A DNA stretch of 64,000 nt from Candidatus Eisenbergiella stercoravium (GCA_019113175.1 DXHY01000027.1:1-64000); one strand, 5' to 3'. Positions 51,164 to 60,982 are shown, counted from the stretch's first letter. A program made the numbers and translations. Notes: generated from the letters alone by a model not told the origin.

Positions 51164-52333
51164 TCAGGCCGTAAACAGCTCTTTGAGAGCATCCTCCTTC
51201 AATTTGGAGCCGATCACACAGAACTTTCCGGTCACGTCCGGCTTTCCTTCCCGCACGTTGCGCTCTTCCGGAACATAATCAAAGTAAACCCAGGTACCGT
51301 CTCCAGCGGGTACCATTCCCTTTGCCCGAAGTACGAAGCCATATTTTTCCTCGTCCTCCAGCGCCTTCAGAATGCTCTCCACCTTTTCTCTGGAGTAGGA
51401 TGCGGGCGTCTCCATTCCCCAGCTTGTGAACACCTCATCCGCATGATGATGGCCGTGATGATGGTCGTGGCCATGCCCGTGATCGTGACCACAGCAGCAT
51501 TCTTCTCCATCATGATCGTGATGATGCTCATGGTCGTGGTCATGTTCATGACCGCAGCCGCACTCTTCCCCATCATGATGGTGCTCATGATGATGGTCAT
51601 GATCATGATGGCCGCAACCGCAGGAAGCTTCCTCATGATCGTGGTCGTGATCATGCCCGTGATCGTGACAATGCTCATGATCATGCTCCTCTTCCCTGTG
51701 AGCCAGCACCTCCTTCATCAGCTCCTTCTCCAGATCGGAACCGTCCTCAATGGTCTTCAGGATTTCCTTTCCGTCCAGCTGGGCAAGGGGCGTGGTGATC
51801 AGCGCGGCCCTGCTGTTGTGCTCCCGGATCAGATCCACGGCCTGCTGCACCTTCTCCGGGCTGGCAACGTCCGTTCTGCTCAGGATAATCGTTCCCGCAT
51901 GCTCGATCTGGTTAATAAAAAACTCTCCGAAATTCTTAATGTACATTTTGCACTTGGAAGCATCCACCACCGCAACGGCACTGTTTAAGGTGATCTCCTC
52001 TCCCATATCGACATCTTCCACTGCCTTCATCACATCTGAAAGCTTGCCCACGCCGGAGGGCTCGATCAGGATACGGTCCGGATGGTAGGTCTCCATCACT
52101 TCCTTCAGAGATGTTCCAAAATCTCCTACCAGAGAGCAGCAGATACAGCCGGAGTTCATTTCCTTGATCTCGATTCCGGACTCCTTCAGAAATCCTCCGT
52201 CAATACCGATCTCCCCGAATTCGTTTTCAATCAGAACCACCTGGCTTCCGGCCAGAGCCTCCTTTAACAGCTTCTGAATCAGCGTGGTTTTTCCCGCTCC
52301 GAGAAAACCTGATACAATATCAATTTTTGTCAT
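51164..52333 (-). CDS. COG0523 GTPase / putative zinc metallochaperone (CobW family)
   Basis: 389 residues. Walker A SGFLGAGKTTLIQKLL (about 8-23), ENEFGEIGIDG, the metal motif NSGCICCSL (CXCC, about 60-68), IEPSGVGKLSDV and LSRTDVASPEKV. Between about 230 and 310 there is an extreme His/Asp/Cys-rich insertion of HDHDH and CGCGH repeats, then a CobW C-terminal domain (EKYGFVLRAKGMVPAGDGTWVYFDYVPEE). Family members load or store zinc. With znuABC close by, a zinc role is likely. A hairpin-rich gap lies upstream. Confidence 0.92.
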   Translation of the reverse strand: MTKIDIVSGFLGAGKTTLIQKLLKEALAGSQVVLIENEFGEIGIDGGFLKESGIEIKEMNSGCICCSLVGDFGTSLKEVMETYHPDRILIEPSGVGKLSDVMKAVEDVDMGEEITLNSAVAVVDASKCKMYIKNFGEFFINQIEHAGTIILSRTDVASPEKVQQAVDLIREHNSRAALITTPLAQLDGKEILKTIEDGSDLEKELMKEVLAHREEEHDHEHCHDHGHDHDHDHEEASCGCGHHDHDHHHEHHHDGEECGCGHEHDHDHEHHHDHDGEECCCGHDHGHGHDHHHGHHHADEVFTSWGMETPASYSREKVESILKALEDEEKYGFVLRAKGMVPAGDGTWVYFDYVPEERNVREGKPDVTGKFCVIGSKLKEDALKELFTA

Positions 52334-52349
52334 TTTCTTTTTCCTTTCT

Positions 52350-52446
52350 GCCGCCGGCAGGCGGCTCTCAATTTCCGGGAGAAAACCTCAGTTTTTCTCC
52401 GCCTTTCTGCACGGACTTCCGGTTCGTGCGCCGCCTGAACGGCGGC
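52350..52446 (-). repeat. Hairpin series upstream of the COG0523 gene
   Basis: Four small inverted repeats: GCCGCC/GGCGGC (52350-52365) next to the ribosome site, GGAGAAAA/TTTTCTCC (52378-52400), GCACG/CGTGC (52409-52429) and a second GCCGCC/GGCGGC (52430-52446). The outer two are near copies. No promoter was confidently assigned in 52447-52567, and no Zur-like box was recognised. Confidence 0.6.
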
Positions 52447-52567
52447 TCTATACAAAGACACAAACGTCTGTTTTTGGCGCTCTTCTTATTTTGCCGCGTT
52501 TTCCCGTTCTTGTCAACTGCCGGGAAGGGTTCGTCCTGATTCAAATTCTCAAATCAATGCAGCTTAT

Positions 52568-53464
52568 TTATCCATAGTCTTCCGTCTCACGAATCGAGCC
52601 GTAAATTTCTGCTCCGGCCTGATTCACCTGCTCCATGGAAAGAACGGCTGTCTGTCCCTGCGCTCCGCCCAGAACCAGTCCGATGAAGCTCCCGCAGCCG
52701 TCAAAAACACCGGCTCCGGAAGCGCCCTCCTGAGCGCCGCTGGAAAGAATCATCACGTTGCTGCCGAATTCCTCCCGGTACCAGGCCTTTTCCTGAAGAG
52801 AAGCATCCAGAATCAGGTCTGCACATCCATCCGGTGTTGATGCCACCACAAAAAGAGGGCTGTAGGCGTCCATAGTATCGAATCTACGCTGATGCAGGCC
52901 GACCAGAGCAGGCATTTCCGCATCGGCATCTCTGTCTGTCCCCGCAGGAGTCCCCGGCCATTCTGCCTCCACAAATCCCACATCCAGCGAAGAGCTGATG
53001 CCGATGGTCCTGCCCGGCATTTCCATTCCATCATAAAAAACAATGCGCAGAACCTCTCCCTTTCTCAGAAGATGTCCTGCGGTCGCTATGATCAGGCGGC
53101 CGTCTCTCTGGTCCCAAACGACACCGCTTCCATAATACTCTGCGTCTTCCCCTGCAACGTCCAGACGGACACAGCAGCGGACTGTCATCCGTTTTGCCTC
53201 CTGAAGCTGCTCTCCGTCCAGCACCTCCAGCACAGGAAAGCTCTGCGTCTGCTTCCGGAAGAACCGCTCCTGACTCTGGCCGGGATTTTCTGAATCATTT
53301 TCTGTCAGTCCGCCTTGCTCTTCCACACTCTGATTCGGAAGCTGCCGGCCGCAGCCCGCTGCAAAAAGCATAAAAAAGGCCGCTGCGGCGCCCGCCAGCA
53401 GCCATCCTTTCTTTCTTCCGGCCAGGGGATGCACGATATGCGGCATGTTCTGTTTCTGCCTCAT
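52568..53464 (-). CDS. Trypsin-like serine protease lipoprotein
   Basis: 298 residues. A basic N-terminus, hydrophobic segment and lipobox-like LFAAGC (about residues 34-39), then an acidic linker. The chymotrypsin-fold triad is readable: His in LIIATAGHLL, Asp in SSLDVGFVEAEW, Ser in EGASGAGVFDG; GSGVVWDQRDG precedes the His motif. There is no PDZ domain, unlike HtrA at 62613. The start overlaps GGAG only 2-3 nt upstream, so the true start may be a later codon. It begins 17 nt after the RNase P RNA 3' end. Confidence 0.82.
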   Translation of the reverse strand: MRQKQNMPHIVHPLAGRKKGWLLAGAAAAFFMLFAAGCGRQLPNQSVEEQGGLTENDSENPGQSQERFFRKQTQSFPVLEVLDGEQLQEAKRMTVRCCVRLDVAGEDAEYYGSGVVWDQRDGRLIIATAGHLLRKGEVLRIVFYDGMEMPGRTIGISSSLDVGFVEAEWPGTPAGTDRDADAEMPALVGLHQRRFDTMDAYSPLFVVASTPDGCADLILDASLQEKAWYREEFGSNVMILSSGAQEGASGAGVFDGCGSFIGLVLGGAQGQTAVLSMEQVNQAGAEIYGSIRETEDYG

Positions 53465-53481
53465 TCCATTTCTCCAAAAAA

Positions 53482-53882
53482 GAAAATGAGCAGGACTGTA
53501 AGCCGGGTTATGTCGTGAATAATCATCTATCCAGGACTGCCGTTGCCGGCAGCCTCAAGCGACCTACCTGAAAGCAGGCCGGGCAAGCCTGTCGCTTTCT
53601 GTCTGGTCTTGCTTCGGATGGGGTTTACATGTGCCCCGCCTGTTGCCAGACGGGCGGTAGTCTCTTACTCTGCCTTTCCACCCTTACCAGGCCCGAAGGC
53701 CCTTTCCGGAAATGCTCCGTTTTCGAAGCATTCCGGGGCGGTTTATTTCTGTTGCACTGGCCTTGGAGTCGCCTCCACCGGACGTTATCCGGCATCCTGC
53801 CCTGTGAAGCCCGGACTTTCCTCACCTGCCGCCCTTCCAAAAGAAGGACGGACAGCCGCGATTATTCATCCTACTCATTTTC
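53482..53882 (-). ncRNA. rnpB: RNase P RNA
   Basis: On the minus strand it carries the conserved GAGGAAAGTCCGGGC near the 5' end and ATAACCCGGCTTACAGTCCT near the 3' end, plus GAAACGGCT-free but typical CAGGGCAGGATGCCGGATAA and GGTAAGGGTGGAAAGG segments. P1 pairs GAAAATGAG-T-AGGA with TCCT-G-CTCATTTTC, and P2 pairs TGAATAATC with GATTATTCA; these set the ends, giving about 400 nt. It is the catalytic RNA that matures tRNA 5' ends. The P1 3' arm runs into TTTTTT. Confidence 0.95.
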
Positions 53883-53890
53883 TGTCATCT

Positions 53891-53919
53891 AATATACCTT
53901 TTTATACCGCCTTTGGCAA
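53891..53919 (-). promoter_or_regulatory. rnpB promoter
   Basis: On the minus strand TTGCCA (53914-53919), 17-nt spacer, TATATT (53891-53896); the predicted start is within a few bases of the P1-defined 5' end. Confidence 0.82.
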
Positions 53920-53996
53920 GCCTTTTATATCAGACACTGACCTGAACCAATGCCAGGCGCTGCCGGTCACGCAGTGACATGGAACTGTCAAACACT

Positions 53997-55691
53997 CTAC
54001 ACGCGAAAACAGCTTCCGCCCACAAATTCCCTGACAATGGAATTCTGCGGGATATTCTCGCTGCTGACGCCCAGGAAATATTCCAGAAATTTCAGCAGCC
54101 GCTTTGCCTCAAAAAATTCCGGAGAATCTCTTTCTACGCTGTAAAGCAGCGGCTCCGCATACTGCTTGAGCACGGAGAGTTCATAAAGCAGAGCGGAATT
54201 AAACATGGCATCGGTGCTTTCCTGAAAGGGGAAAATATTTTCTTCTTCTCCTCTTCTGACGGAATTCCACATGCGCAGCGTATGCGTCGCACTCGCGCCG
54301 CGCGTTCTGGCGTCCCGCACCAGACGGCGGATCAGCCTTCCGTCCGTCGTAGCTATCCGGTTATGGTCATCCACGTTCAGGCTGGTCAGAGCGCTGATAT
54401 AGATCTTATATTTACTCTCCAGCGGCAGGGAATGAGACAGTTTGTCATTGAGTCCGTGGATTCCCTCGATCACCAGGATATCGTCCTTTCCCAGCTGAAG
54501 GAAATCTCCCTTATACTCCCGCAGTCCGGTTTTGAAATTAAAACGGGGCATTTCCACCCGCTTTCCGGCAAGCAGATCGCACATGTCCTCGTTGAACTTT
54601 TCCACATCAATGGCTTCCAGACACTCGAAATTATAATTTCCGTCCTCATCCAGCGGCGTTTTTTCCCGGTCCACGAAGTAATCATCCACCGCGATCGGGT
54701 GCGGGGTCAGCCCATGGGTCTTGAGCTGAATGGAAAGCCTGTGCGAAAAGGTGGTCTTTCCCGAGGAAGAAGGACCTGCGATCATGACAAACTTCACGTT
54801 GCCCCTGTGGGCGATGTCGCTGGCAATCTCTCCGATCCGCCGCTCCTGCAGGGCCTCCTGAACCAGAATCATCTCTGCGAGATTCCCTTCGCAGATCTTG
54901 TCATTCAGATCGGCCACTGTTTCAATTCCCATCTCCGATCCCCAGTCATTGGAACGCTTCAGCACGTGGAACAGTTTTTCCTTCGGTTCAAATTCAGGTA
55001 CCCGTTCCGGCTCTTTCCTGCCGGGCAGCATGAGCATCATACCGTTCCGATAGGGGATCAGGTCAAAATCCTGCAAATAACCGGTGGAAGGCACCATATA
55101 ACCGTAATTGTAGTCATAGTAACCGTCCAGACAGTACACATTAATGTAAGATCCCCTTCTGTAGCGGAACAGGCGCACCTTATCGTCCATTCCCTGGGAA
55201 TCAAACAGCTCGATTGCCTCTTCCGTGGGATAGGCATGCTTCATGATGGGGAGATCGTCCCTGACCAGCTCCTGCATTCTGGTCTTTACCTGTTCTACAA
55301 AGGAAAGATCGATCCGGCCCTCTCCATCCTGGCTTCCGGTAACCACTCTTTCTGCCAGCTTTCCCTTGGGCAGACAGAAATATCCCCGACCGATGGAATA
55401 TTCCACGGAGGCCTTTCCCTCCTGCGGAGAACCGGCCACATCGCTGATTGCCTTCAGCATGAGCATACAGGCGCTTCTCACACAGGTATCGTGGCCGATC
55501 CGGTCCGCTGTGGTCTGGAAGGTCACGGTCACATCCTTCGCCACATTTTTATACAGTTCCCTGATCTTGTTGTTTGCCACAGCAAGCACGATTCTGTGGT
55601 CATATTCCTTCTGATGTTCCCCGGCGAGCTGCTCATATGTCACGGGAGACCGGTACTCTCTGCAAATGCCGTTCACTGTCACCTTCACCAT
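53997..55691 (-). CDS. TGS-domain / uridine kinase-like nucleoside kinase
   Basis: 564 residues. The N-terminal 60 residues resemble a TGS domain (VKVTVNGICREYRSPVTYEQLAGEH), the middle resembles the threonyl-tRNA synthetase second additional domain (IGRGYFCLPKGKLAERVV, LPIMKHAYPTEEAIELF), and the C-terminal half is a uridine kinase-type P-loop kinase (MIAGPSSSGKTTFSHRLSIQL about 290-310, DDYFVDREKTP, VIEGIHGLNDKL). This fusion is common in Firmicutes and annotated nucleoside kinase; the exact substrate is not clear. Confidence 0.9.
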   Translation of the reverse strand: MVKVTVNGICREYRSPVTYEQLAGEHQKEYDHRIVLAVANNKIRELYKNVAKDVTVTFQTTADRIGHDTCVRSACMLMLKAISDVAGSPQEGKASVEYSIGRGYFCLPKGKLAERVVTGSQDGEGRIDLSFVEQVKTRMQELVRDDLPIMKHAYPTEEAIELFDSQGMDDKVRLFRYRRGSYINVYCLDGYYDYNYGYMVPSTGYLQDFDLIPYRNGMMLMLPGRKEPERVPEFEPKEKLFHVLKRSNDWGSEMGIETVADLNDKICEGNLAEMILVQEALQERRIGEIASDIAHRGNVKFVMIAGPSSSGKTTFSHRLSIQLKTHGLTPHPIAVDDYFVDREKTPLDEDGNYNFECLEAIDVEKFNEDMCDLLAGKRVEMPRFNFKTGLREYKGDFLQLGKDDILVIEGIHGLNDKLSHSLPLESKYKIYISALTSLNVDDHNRIATTDGRLIRRLVRDARTRGASATHTLRMWNSVRRGEEENIFPFQESTDAMFNSALLYELSVLKQYAEPLLYSVERDSPEFFEAKRLLKFLEYFLGVSSENIPQNSIVREFVGGSCFRV

Positions 55692-55788
55692 TTCGTCCCA
55701 ACTCCTTTACGATTCGCCTGTCACCCCTGCCTTGCTTTTTTCACGGAAAAGGGAAGCATGAACCTCCGGCCGGACCATGACGGAATTA

Positions 55789-56799
55789 TCAGCTACGGGT
55801 CCGCATCCATGCGGCAAGCCTTTCTTCAAGAAGAGCTTCCCTTTCCAGCTGCGTCAGCCTTTCCCGGCTTCTTACCGGCATCGAATCCGTACCGCCTTTT
55901 TCCAGACTTTCTTCCTGCGTTCCGGCAGGCATTCCGTCAGAGGCACCTGCTCCTTTCGCCCCGCGCGCACCCGCATAAATTCCCGCTCCTGCCAGAATTG
56001 CCGCCCGGGCAGCGTGTTTTTTCTGAAGGCTGTCCTCCAGATATTCCAGAAGCACCGGATGACAGTCTGCGATCAGAGGATAACCGTAACGCTCCCCCGC
56101 TTCCCGCCAGACCTCCTCTGACAGAGAAAGCCCCTGCGGCACCGCGGGGATATCCACAGCATCCGCCATGGATGAACCATCCTCTCCGCTGCCCGCCATG
56201 CGCACGTTCCGGGCAAGGATTGCGGTATAGAATTTACCGTCTTCCTTCACCATATCCTCCGCCTCGATCCGGTATCCCAGCCGGTTCAGCGTCCGGCGGA
56301 CCAGCTGAAGCTCCGACTGCGGCTGCACGATAACAGTCCGCATCCGGAAAAGCTTCTGCGCCCCGTTCTCCAGAATGCGCGCCGCGAGCCTCCCGCCGAT
56401 CCCTGCCATGAGCAGGGTATCCGCTTCCGGCCTGCTTTTACGGAGCACCTCTCCACAGAGAGTCTCTCCACGGAGTGCCTCTCCGCGGAATACCTCTCCA
56501 TGGAGTGTCTCTCCATCCGCCCCTGTTCCACCGTCCGCGCCCGCTTCTTCCACCCATTTCATGGCGGAAAGTCCGTCGGAAAGCCGCGTTTCTATGTAGG
56601 CGGACAGCCCTGCTTCCCGAATATGCTCCTTTGCACGGGCCAGAGGTCCTTCATTTACATCCATTGCGAGCACCCGTGGACAGATTCCGTTCTGTACCAG
56701 ATATATGGCAGTATAGCCGTGATCACAGCCCACATCGGCCACGATGCTTCCCCGGTCTACCATGGACGCGGTCATAAAAAGCCTTTTCGACAGCTCCAT
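55789..56799 (-). CDS. trmK: tRNA (adenine22-N1)-methyltransferase TrmK with insertions
   Basis: 336 residues, about 100 longer than usual TrmK. SAM motif I IVADVGCDHGYTAIYLVQNG, AMDVNEGPLARAKEHI and the later LLMAGIGGRLAARIL and TVIVQPQSELQLVRRTLNRLGY are present. Extra parts are a Gly/Glu-rich insertion at about 95-122 built from five-residue repeats of the GETLR type, an inserted GSGEDGSSMADAVDIP segment, and an Ala/Gly-rich C-terminal tail. The gene follows rpoD, the usual Firmicutes position. Confidence 0.88.
   Translation of the reverse strand: MELSKRLFMTASMVDRGSIVADVGCDHGYTAIYLVQNGICPRVLAMDVNEGPLARAKEHIREAGLSAYIETRLSDGLSAMKWVEEAGADGGTGADGETLHGEVFRGEALRGETLCGEVLRKSRPEADTLLMAGIGGRLAARILENGAQKLFRMRTVIVQPQSELQLVRRTLNRLGYRIEAEDMVKEDGKFYTAILARNVRMAGSGEDGSSMADAVDIPAVPQGLSLSEEVWREAGERYGYPLIADCHPVLLEYLEDSLQKKHAARAAILAGAGIYAGARGAKGAGASDGMPAGTQEESLEKGGTDSMPVRSRERLTQLEREALLEERLAAWMRTRS
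56434..56516. repeat. 15-bp tandem repeat inside trmK
   Basis: About five units of the form CTCTCCAYGGAGTRY, each itself nearly palindromic (CTCCATGGAG). The unit is in frame and encodes the GE(T/V/A)(L/F)(H/R/C) pentapeptides. The repeat number is likely variable by slippage. Confidence 0.75.
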
Positions 56800-56821
56800 T
56801 GCTTTCGTTCCTTCCCCGCGC

Positions 56822-58021
56822 TTAATCCAGATAGTCCTTCAGCTTGCGGCTGCGGCTGGGGTGGCGCAGCTTACGCAGCGCCTTCGCCTCGATCTGACGA
56901 ATACGTTCACGGGTCACGTTAAATTCCTTACCCACTTCCTCCAGGGTTCTTGCCCGGCCGTCATCCAGGCCGAAACGCAGACGCAGCACCTTCTGTTCTC
57001 TCTCCGTCAGCGTTCCAAGCACCTCGTTGAGCTGTTCCTTCAGGAGGGAAAACGCAGCCGCATCCGCGGGAACTGGCACATTGTCATCCTGAATGAAGTC
57101 TCCCAGATGGCTGTCCTCCTCCTCGCCGATAGGCGTCTCCAGAGAAACCGGCTCCTGGGAAATCTTCAGGATCTCACGCACACGCTCCACGGGCATGTTC
57201 ATCTCCTCCGCGATCTCCTCCGGAGTAGGTTCCCGTCCCAGCTCCTGCAGCAGCTGTCTGCTCACACGGATCAGTTTGTTGATGGTTTCCACCATGTGAA
57301 CGGGAATCCGGATCGTTCTGGCCTGATCCGCAATAGCTCTGGTGATGGCCTGGCGGATCCACCAGGTAGCATAAGTGGAAAACTTGTAGCCCTTGCGATA
57401 ATCAAACTTTTCCACCGCCTTGATCAGACCCAGATTTCCCTCCTGGATCAGATCCAGAAACAGCATGCCGCGGCCGACATAACGCTTGGCGATGCTGACC
57501 ACCAGGCGCAGGTTGGCCTCCGCCAGACGCTTCTTTGCATCCTCATCCCCATTCTCCATGCGCTGCGCCAGCTCGATCTCCTCCTCTGCGGACAGAAGCG
57601 GTACCTTTCCGATTTCCTTCAGGTACATACGCACCGGGTCCTCAATGCTGACGCCGTCCGGAACGGACAGGTCGATATTTTCCATATCCACCTCATCCTC
57701 ATCGGACAGAAGAAGCTCCTCATCCGGAATGTCATCATCGTCGCCGGTAATGCGCAGCACATCCACACCGCTCTGCTCCAGCAGCTCCAGCAGCCTGTCA
57801 AACTGCTCCTCATTGAGCTGCATATCCGCAAAGTAGTCGTTTACCTCCTGATACTCCAGGATATTCTTCTTTTTTCTTGCAACTGTAATCAGTCCACGGA
57901 CCCGCTCCAGGAACTTCGCCTCTGCCGCCGCCCGTTCCTCGGGAGTCATCTCGGAAACAGGTGTCGTTTTCTTTCCTTCTTCTGCTTTTTCCTGTGTCTT
58001 TTTACCCATCTTTACGTCCAT
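56822..58021 (-). CDS. rpoD: RNA polymerase primary sigma factor SigA
   Basis: 399 residues. Region 1.2 [26 protein letters not shown], region 2 [66 protein letters not shown], region 3 and region 4 [51 protein letters not shown] are all standard. It directs housekeeping transcription from TTGACA/TATAAT promoters, consistent with the promoters in this window. ATG 58021 or 58009 are both possible starts. It lies between dnaG and trmK. Confidence 0.98.
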   Translation of the reverse strand: MDVKMGKKTQEKAEEGKKTTPVSEMTPEERAAAEAKFLERVRGLITVARKKKNILEYQEVNDYFADMQLNEEQFDRLLELLEQSGVDVLRITGDDDDIPDEELLLSDEDEVDMENIDLSVPDGVSIEDPVRMYLKEIGKVPLLSAEEEIELAQRMENGDEDAKKRLAEANLRLVVSIAKRYVGRGMLFLDLIQEGNLGLIKAVEKFDYRKGYKFSTYATWWIRQAITRAIADQARTIRIPVHMVETINKLIRVSRQLLQELGREPTPEEIAEEMNMPVERVREILKISQEPVSLETPIGEEEDSHLGDFIQDDNVPVPADAAAFSLLKEQLNEVLGTLTEREQKVLRLRFGLDDGRARTLEEVGKEFNVTRERIRQIEAKALRKLRHPSRSRKLKDYLD

Positions 58022-58050
58022 CCTTCCTGCGCATGTTACTATTGTTATCC

Positions 58051-59823
58051 TTAATCAAGGGAAATATGCGTTTTGCTAAGTTCTTCCAGTGCCTTTTTCC
58101 CCGCAATCACGCGGTTCAGCGCCTCTATGTCGCTTCCGAGACGCCCGCTGTTATACTCATAGCTGATTCTTTTGACAGAAACCAGAATATCATGCAGGGC
58201 TTTCTCCTTTTCCTTCTTCGTCTCCGGTTCCACCAGGCTGGTGTTGAAAATGGCGGCCACCTCTCTCTGCTCCTCTTCCTCCGGGAACATGCTGACGATG
58301 GCAGCGGCATTCACCGTGCCCTGTGCCAGATCTTCAAACAGCCTGTCCGCCACTTTCCGGTACAGCTCCTCCGTAAAATCCTCCGGTGAAAGAAATGCGG
58401 AAATCTTCGGATATATCTGCGGCTCCTCCGCCAGCCAGGTCAGAAGCACCCTTTGCGTCTTCTTCACGTTATCCTCCGGCGTGGTCTTCTTCTGGATTCC
58501 AGACTTCGGCCGTTCCACCGGCCGGGCATAGCCGGTGCTCGCCGCAGTGGATGCAACCAGCTTCCGAAGGCTCTCAAAGCCGATATGATATTTTTCCGCC
58601 ACAGCCTCCAGGTAATTCTCCCGCTCCACCTCTTCCGGAAACTCACAGAGCTTCTTTGCCACGGCCCGGTGGAACTCCGTCTTCTTCTCCGGATCGTTCA
58701 GATCGTACTCCCGCTGCAGCATGCGGATTTCAAACAGGAAGCTGTTTTCCGCGTTGTCGATCCTCTCCTGAAAGGCCTCCGCCCCCAGATTCTTGATAAA
58801 TTCATCCGGATCCTTGTAGGGCTCCAGGTTGATTACCCGTCCGGTAAGTCCTGCCTCCTTCAGAATTCCGATGGCCCGAAGCGCCGCTTTTACTCCGGCA
58901 CCGTCACTGTCATAGGACAGGAGCACTTCCTTCGTATACCGCTTCAGAAGCCCGGCCTGTCCCAGGGTGAAGGCGGTCCCCAGAGACGCCACCGCCTGAT
59001 TGAAGCCCGCCTGATGCATGGCGATCACATCCATGTAGCCCTCACAGAGGATGATGTTTCCCTTCCGCGAGGATCTGGCAAAATTCAGCCCGTACAGGTT
59101 CCTGCTTTTATCGAAAATGGGCGTTTCCGGGGAGTTCAGGTATTTCGGCTTCCCGTCGCCCATCACCCGGCCGCCGAAACCGATAACCCGGTGGTTGATA
59201 TCTTCGATGGGAAACATCACACGGTTCCAGAATTTGTCGTACATACCGTGCTTTTCATCCGTATTGCAAAGCCCGGCCTCCCGGATCAGCTCCTCCGGAA
59301 ATCCTTTGCTCTTCAGGTAACGCACCAGATCGTCCGGAGTCTTGTTGGCATAGCCCAGGCCGAAACGGTGGATGGTTTCATCTGTCAGCTTCCGTTCCCG
59401 CAGGTAATTCAGGCCCTGCTCTCCCTGCTTCGCCCGGAGCTGAAAATAGAAATATTTTGCGGCCTCCTTATTGATGGCAAGGAGCCTGCTCCTTCTGCTC
59501 TGCTCTTTTCTTGCCTCCTCTGACTCATCTGCCTCCGGCAGGCTGATTCCCGCCCTGTCCGCCAGCGCCTTCACAGCTTCCGGAAATGTGTCGTTCTCGT
59601 ATTCCATCAGAAAGGTGAACACATTCCCGCCCGCCCCGCAGCCGAAACAGTAGTACATCTGCTTGGAACGGGAAACGGAAAAGGAGGGGGATTTCTCATT
59701 ATGAAACGGACACAGTCCGAAATAATTGGCCCCCTTCTTCTGCAGATGAACGTAACCGGAAATCACGTCCACAATATCGTTTCTGGATCTGACCTCTTCG
59801 ATCAGCTCGTCCGGATAAAACAC
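58051..59823 (-). CDS. dnaG: DNA primase
   Basis: About 590 residues. Zinc-binding domain [30 protein letters not shown] (about 35-64), RNA polymerase basic core with [10 protein letters not shown] and [41 protein letters not shown] and [10 protein letters not shown], and a C-terminal helicase-interaction domain. GTG 59823 (giving [20 protein letters not shown]) is preferred to GTG 59832 because AAAGGTG then lies 8 nt away. It follows dgt closely and precedes rpoD, as in the macromolecular synthesis operon. Confidence 0.96.
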   Translation of the reverse strand: MFYPDELIEEVRSRNDIVDVISGYVHLQKKGANYFGLCPFHNEKSPSFSVSRSKQMYYCFGCGAGGNVFTFLMEYENDTFPEAVKALADRAGISLPEADESEEARKEQSRRSRLLAINKEAAKYFYFQLRAKQGEQGLNYLRERKLTDETIHRFGLGYANKTPDDLVRYLKSKGFPEELIREAGLCNTDEKHGMYDKFWNRVMFPIEDINHRVIGFGGRVMGDGKPKYLNSPETPIFDKSRNLYGLNFARSSRKGNIILCEGYMDVIAMHQAGFNQAVASLGTAFTLGQAGLLKRYTKEVLLSYDSDGAGVKAALRAIGILKEAGLTGRVINLEPYKDPDEFIKNLGAEAFQERIDNAENSFLFEIRMLQREYDLNDPEKKTEFHRAVAKKLCEFPEEVERENYLEAVAEKYHIGFESLRKLVASTAASTGYARPVERPKSGIQKKTTPEDNVKKTQRVLLTWLAEEPQIYPKISAFLSPEDFTEELYRKVADRLFEDLAQGTVNAAAIVSMFPEEEEQREVAAIFNTSLVEPETKKEKEKALHDILVSVKRISYEYNSGRLGSDIEALNRVIAGKKALEELSKTHISLD

Positions 59824-59838
59824 AAGCCTCACACCTTT

Positions 59839-60849
59839 CTACTTAACCGGCCAGCATTTCGGAATATAGATCTCTTCGTACTGAGCGATGGCAAACCGGT
59901 CGGTCATCGCTCCTATGTAATCGCAGACCACCCGTTCCCTGGGTTCTCCCCGCTCCATGAGCATGAGATATTCCCTGGACATCTGATCCGAATGATGCAG
60001 ATAATAATCATACAGCGTTTCCACCAGAAGCTCCGCCTTTCCTTCCTCTCCCTTCGCATAGGGATTGGTATAGACATTGGTAAACAGAAAAGCGCGCAGC
60101 TTCTTCATCGCTTCACCTGCTGCAGGAGACATGCAGATTTCATTTTTTCCATAGCTGTTCGTCACAATATCGTGGATAAAATGGTCCAGGCGTTCTCCTG
60201 TGGTTTTCCCCACCGTTTCCTGAATATCCTTCGGGATGTCCTCCTCCTTCAGGATACCGGCGCGGATGGCGTCGTCGCAGTCGTGATGAATATAGGCAAT
60301 CTTATCGGAAAGGCGCACGATCTTCCCTTCAAGCGTGGCGGGATTTCCCTTCGTCTGATGGTTACGGATGCCGTCTCTCACTTCGAAGGTCAGATTCAGC
60401 CCCTGGCCGTCCTTCTCAAGCACATCCACCGTGCGCACGCTCTGCTCGCTGTGTTCAAAGCCGTAGGGACAGACCCGGTTCAGCGCGCGCTCTCCGGCAT
60501 GTCCGAATGGCGTATGCCCCAGATCATGCCCCAGGGCGATGGCCTCCACCAGATCCTCGTTCAGCCTGAGCGCCTTCGCAATGGTTCTGGCATTCTGGGA
60601 AACCTCCAGCGTATGCGTCAGCCTTGTACGGTAATGGTCTCCCTCCGGCGAAAGGAACACCTGGGTTTTATCCTTCAGTCTGCGGAATGCCTTACAGTGC
60701 AGAATTCTGTCCCGGTCCCTTTGAAAGACCGGCCGAATGTCACAGGGTTCCTCACACTTAAGCCTTCCCAGGGAATTTTTGCTCAGAGTGGCATAGGGAC
60801 TTAAATATTTTTCTTCCCACTTTTCCAGATTTTCCCGAATTGTTGTCAT
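59839..60849 (-). CDS. dgt: Deoxyguanosinetriphosphate triphosphohydrolase-like HD protein
   Basis: 336 residues. An HD dNTPase with CKAFRRLKDKTQVFLSPEGDHYRTRLTHTLEVSQNARTIAKAL, LGHDLGHTPFGHAGERAL, HQTKGNPATLEGKIVRLSDKIAYIHHDCDDA. It hydrolyses dGTP or other dNTPs to the nucleoside and tripolyphosphate. GGGAG lies 8 nt upstream of the ATG. It heads the dgt-dnaG-rpoD-trmK group on this strand, the common clostridial arrangement. Confidence 0.93.
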   Translation of the reverse strand: MTTIRENLEKWEEKYLSPYATLSKNSLGRLKCEEPCDIRPVFQRDRDRILHCKAFRRLKDKTQVFLSPEGDHYRTRLTHTLEVSQNARTIAKALRLNEDLVEAIALGHDLGHTPFGHAGERALNRVCPYGFEHSEQSVRTVDVLEKDGQGLNLTFEVRDGIRNHQTKGNPATLEGKIVRLSDKIAYIHHDCDDAIRAGILKEEDIPKDIQETVGKTTGERLDHFIHDIVTNSYGKNEICMSPAAGEAMKKLRAFLFTNVYTNPYAKGEEGKAELLVETLYDYYLHHSDQMSREYLMLMERGEPRERVVCDYIGAMTDRFAIAQYEEIYIPKCWPVK

Positions 60850-60950
60850 CTGACGTTCTCCCGCAGCATTCCGGACCTGCCGGGCATATGCTTATTTAAA
60901 GGTGAAAAAAAGAAAGGCTTTTTGTTTCCTTCCCGATCAGTTTTCAACCG

Positions 60951-60982
60951 TTTCGGGAACCGGAATACTCCGATTCCCGAAA
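60951..60982. other. Hairpin between the DnaJ-like gene and dgt
   Basis: TTTCGGGAA ... TTCCCGAAA with an inner CCGG/CCG pairing. No T tract directly follows on either strand. The rest of 60850-61075 is A/T-rich runs without a clear promoter or gene; a dgt promoter must lie here but was not assigned. Confidence 0.5.

Noticed and set aside
53543-53977. Plus-strand ORF of 144 aa and a minus-strand ORF of 71 aa
   Set aside because: Both lie within or antisense to the RNase P RNA.
53979-56333. Plus-strand ORF of 784 aa
   Set aside because: Shadow of the TGS-uridine kinase and trmK genes on the minus strand; its composition is that of a reverse-complement frame.
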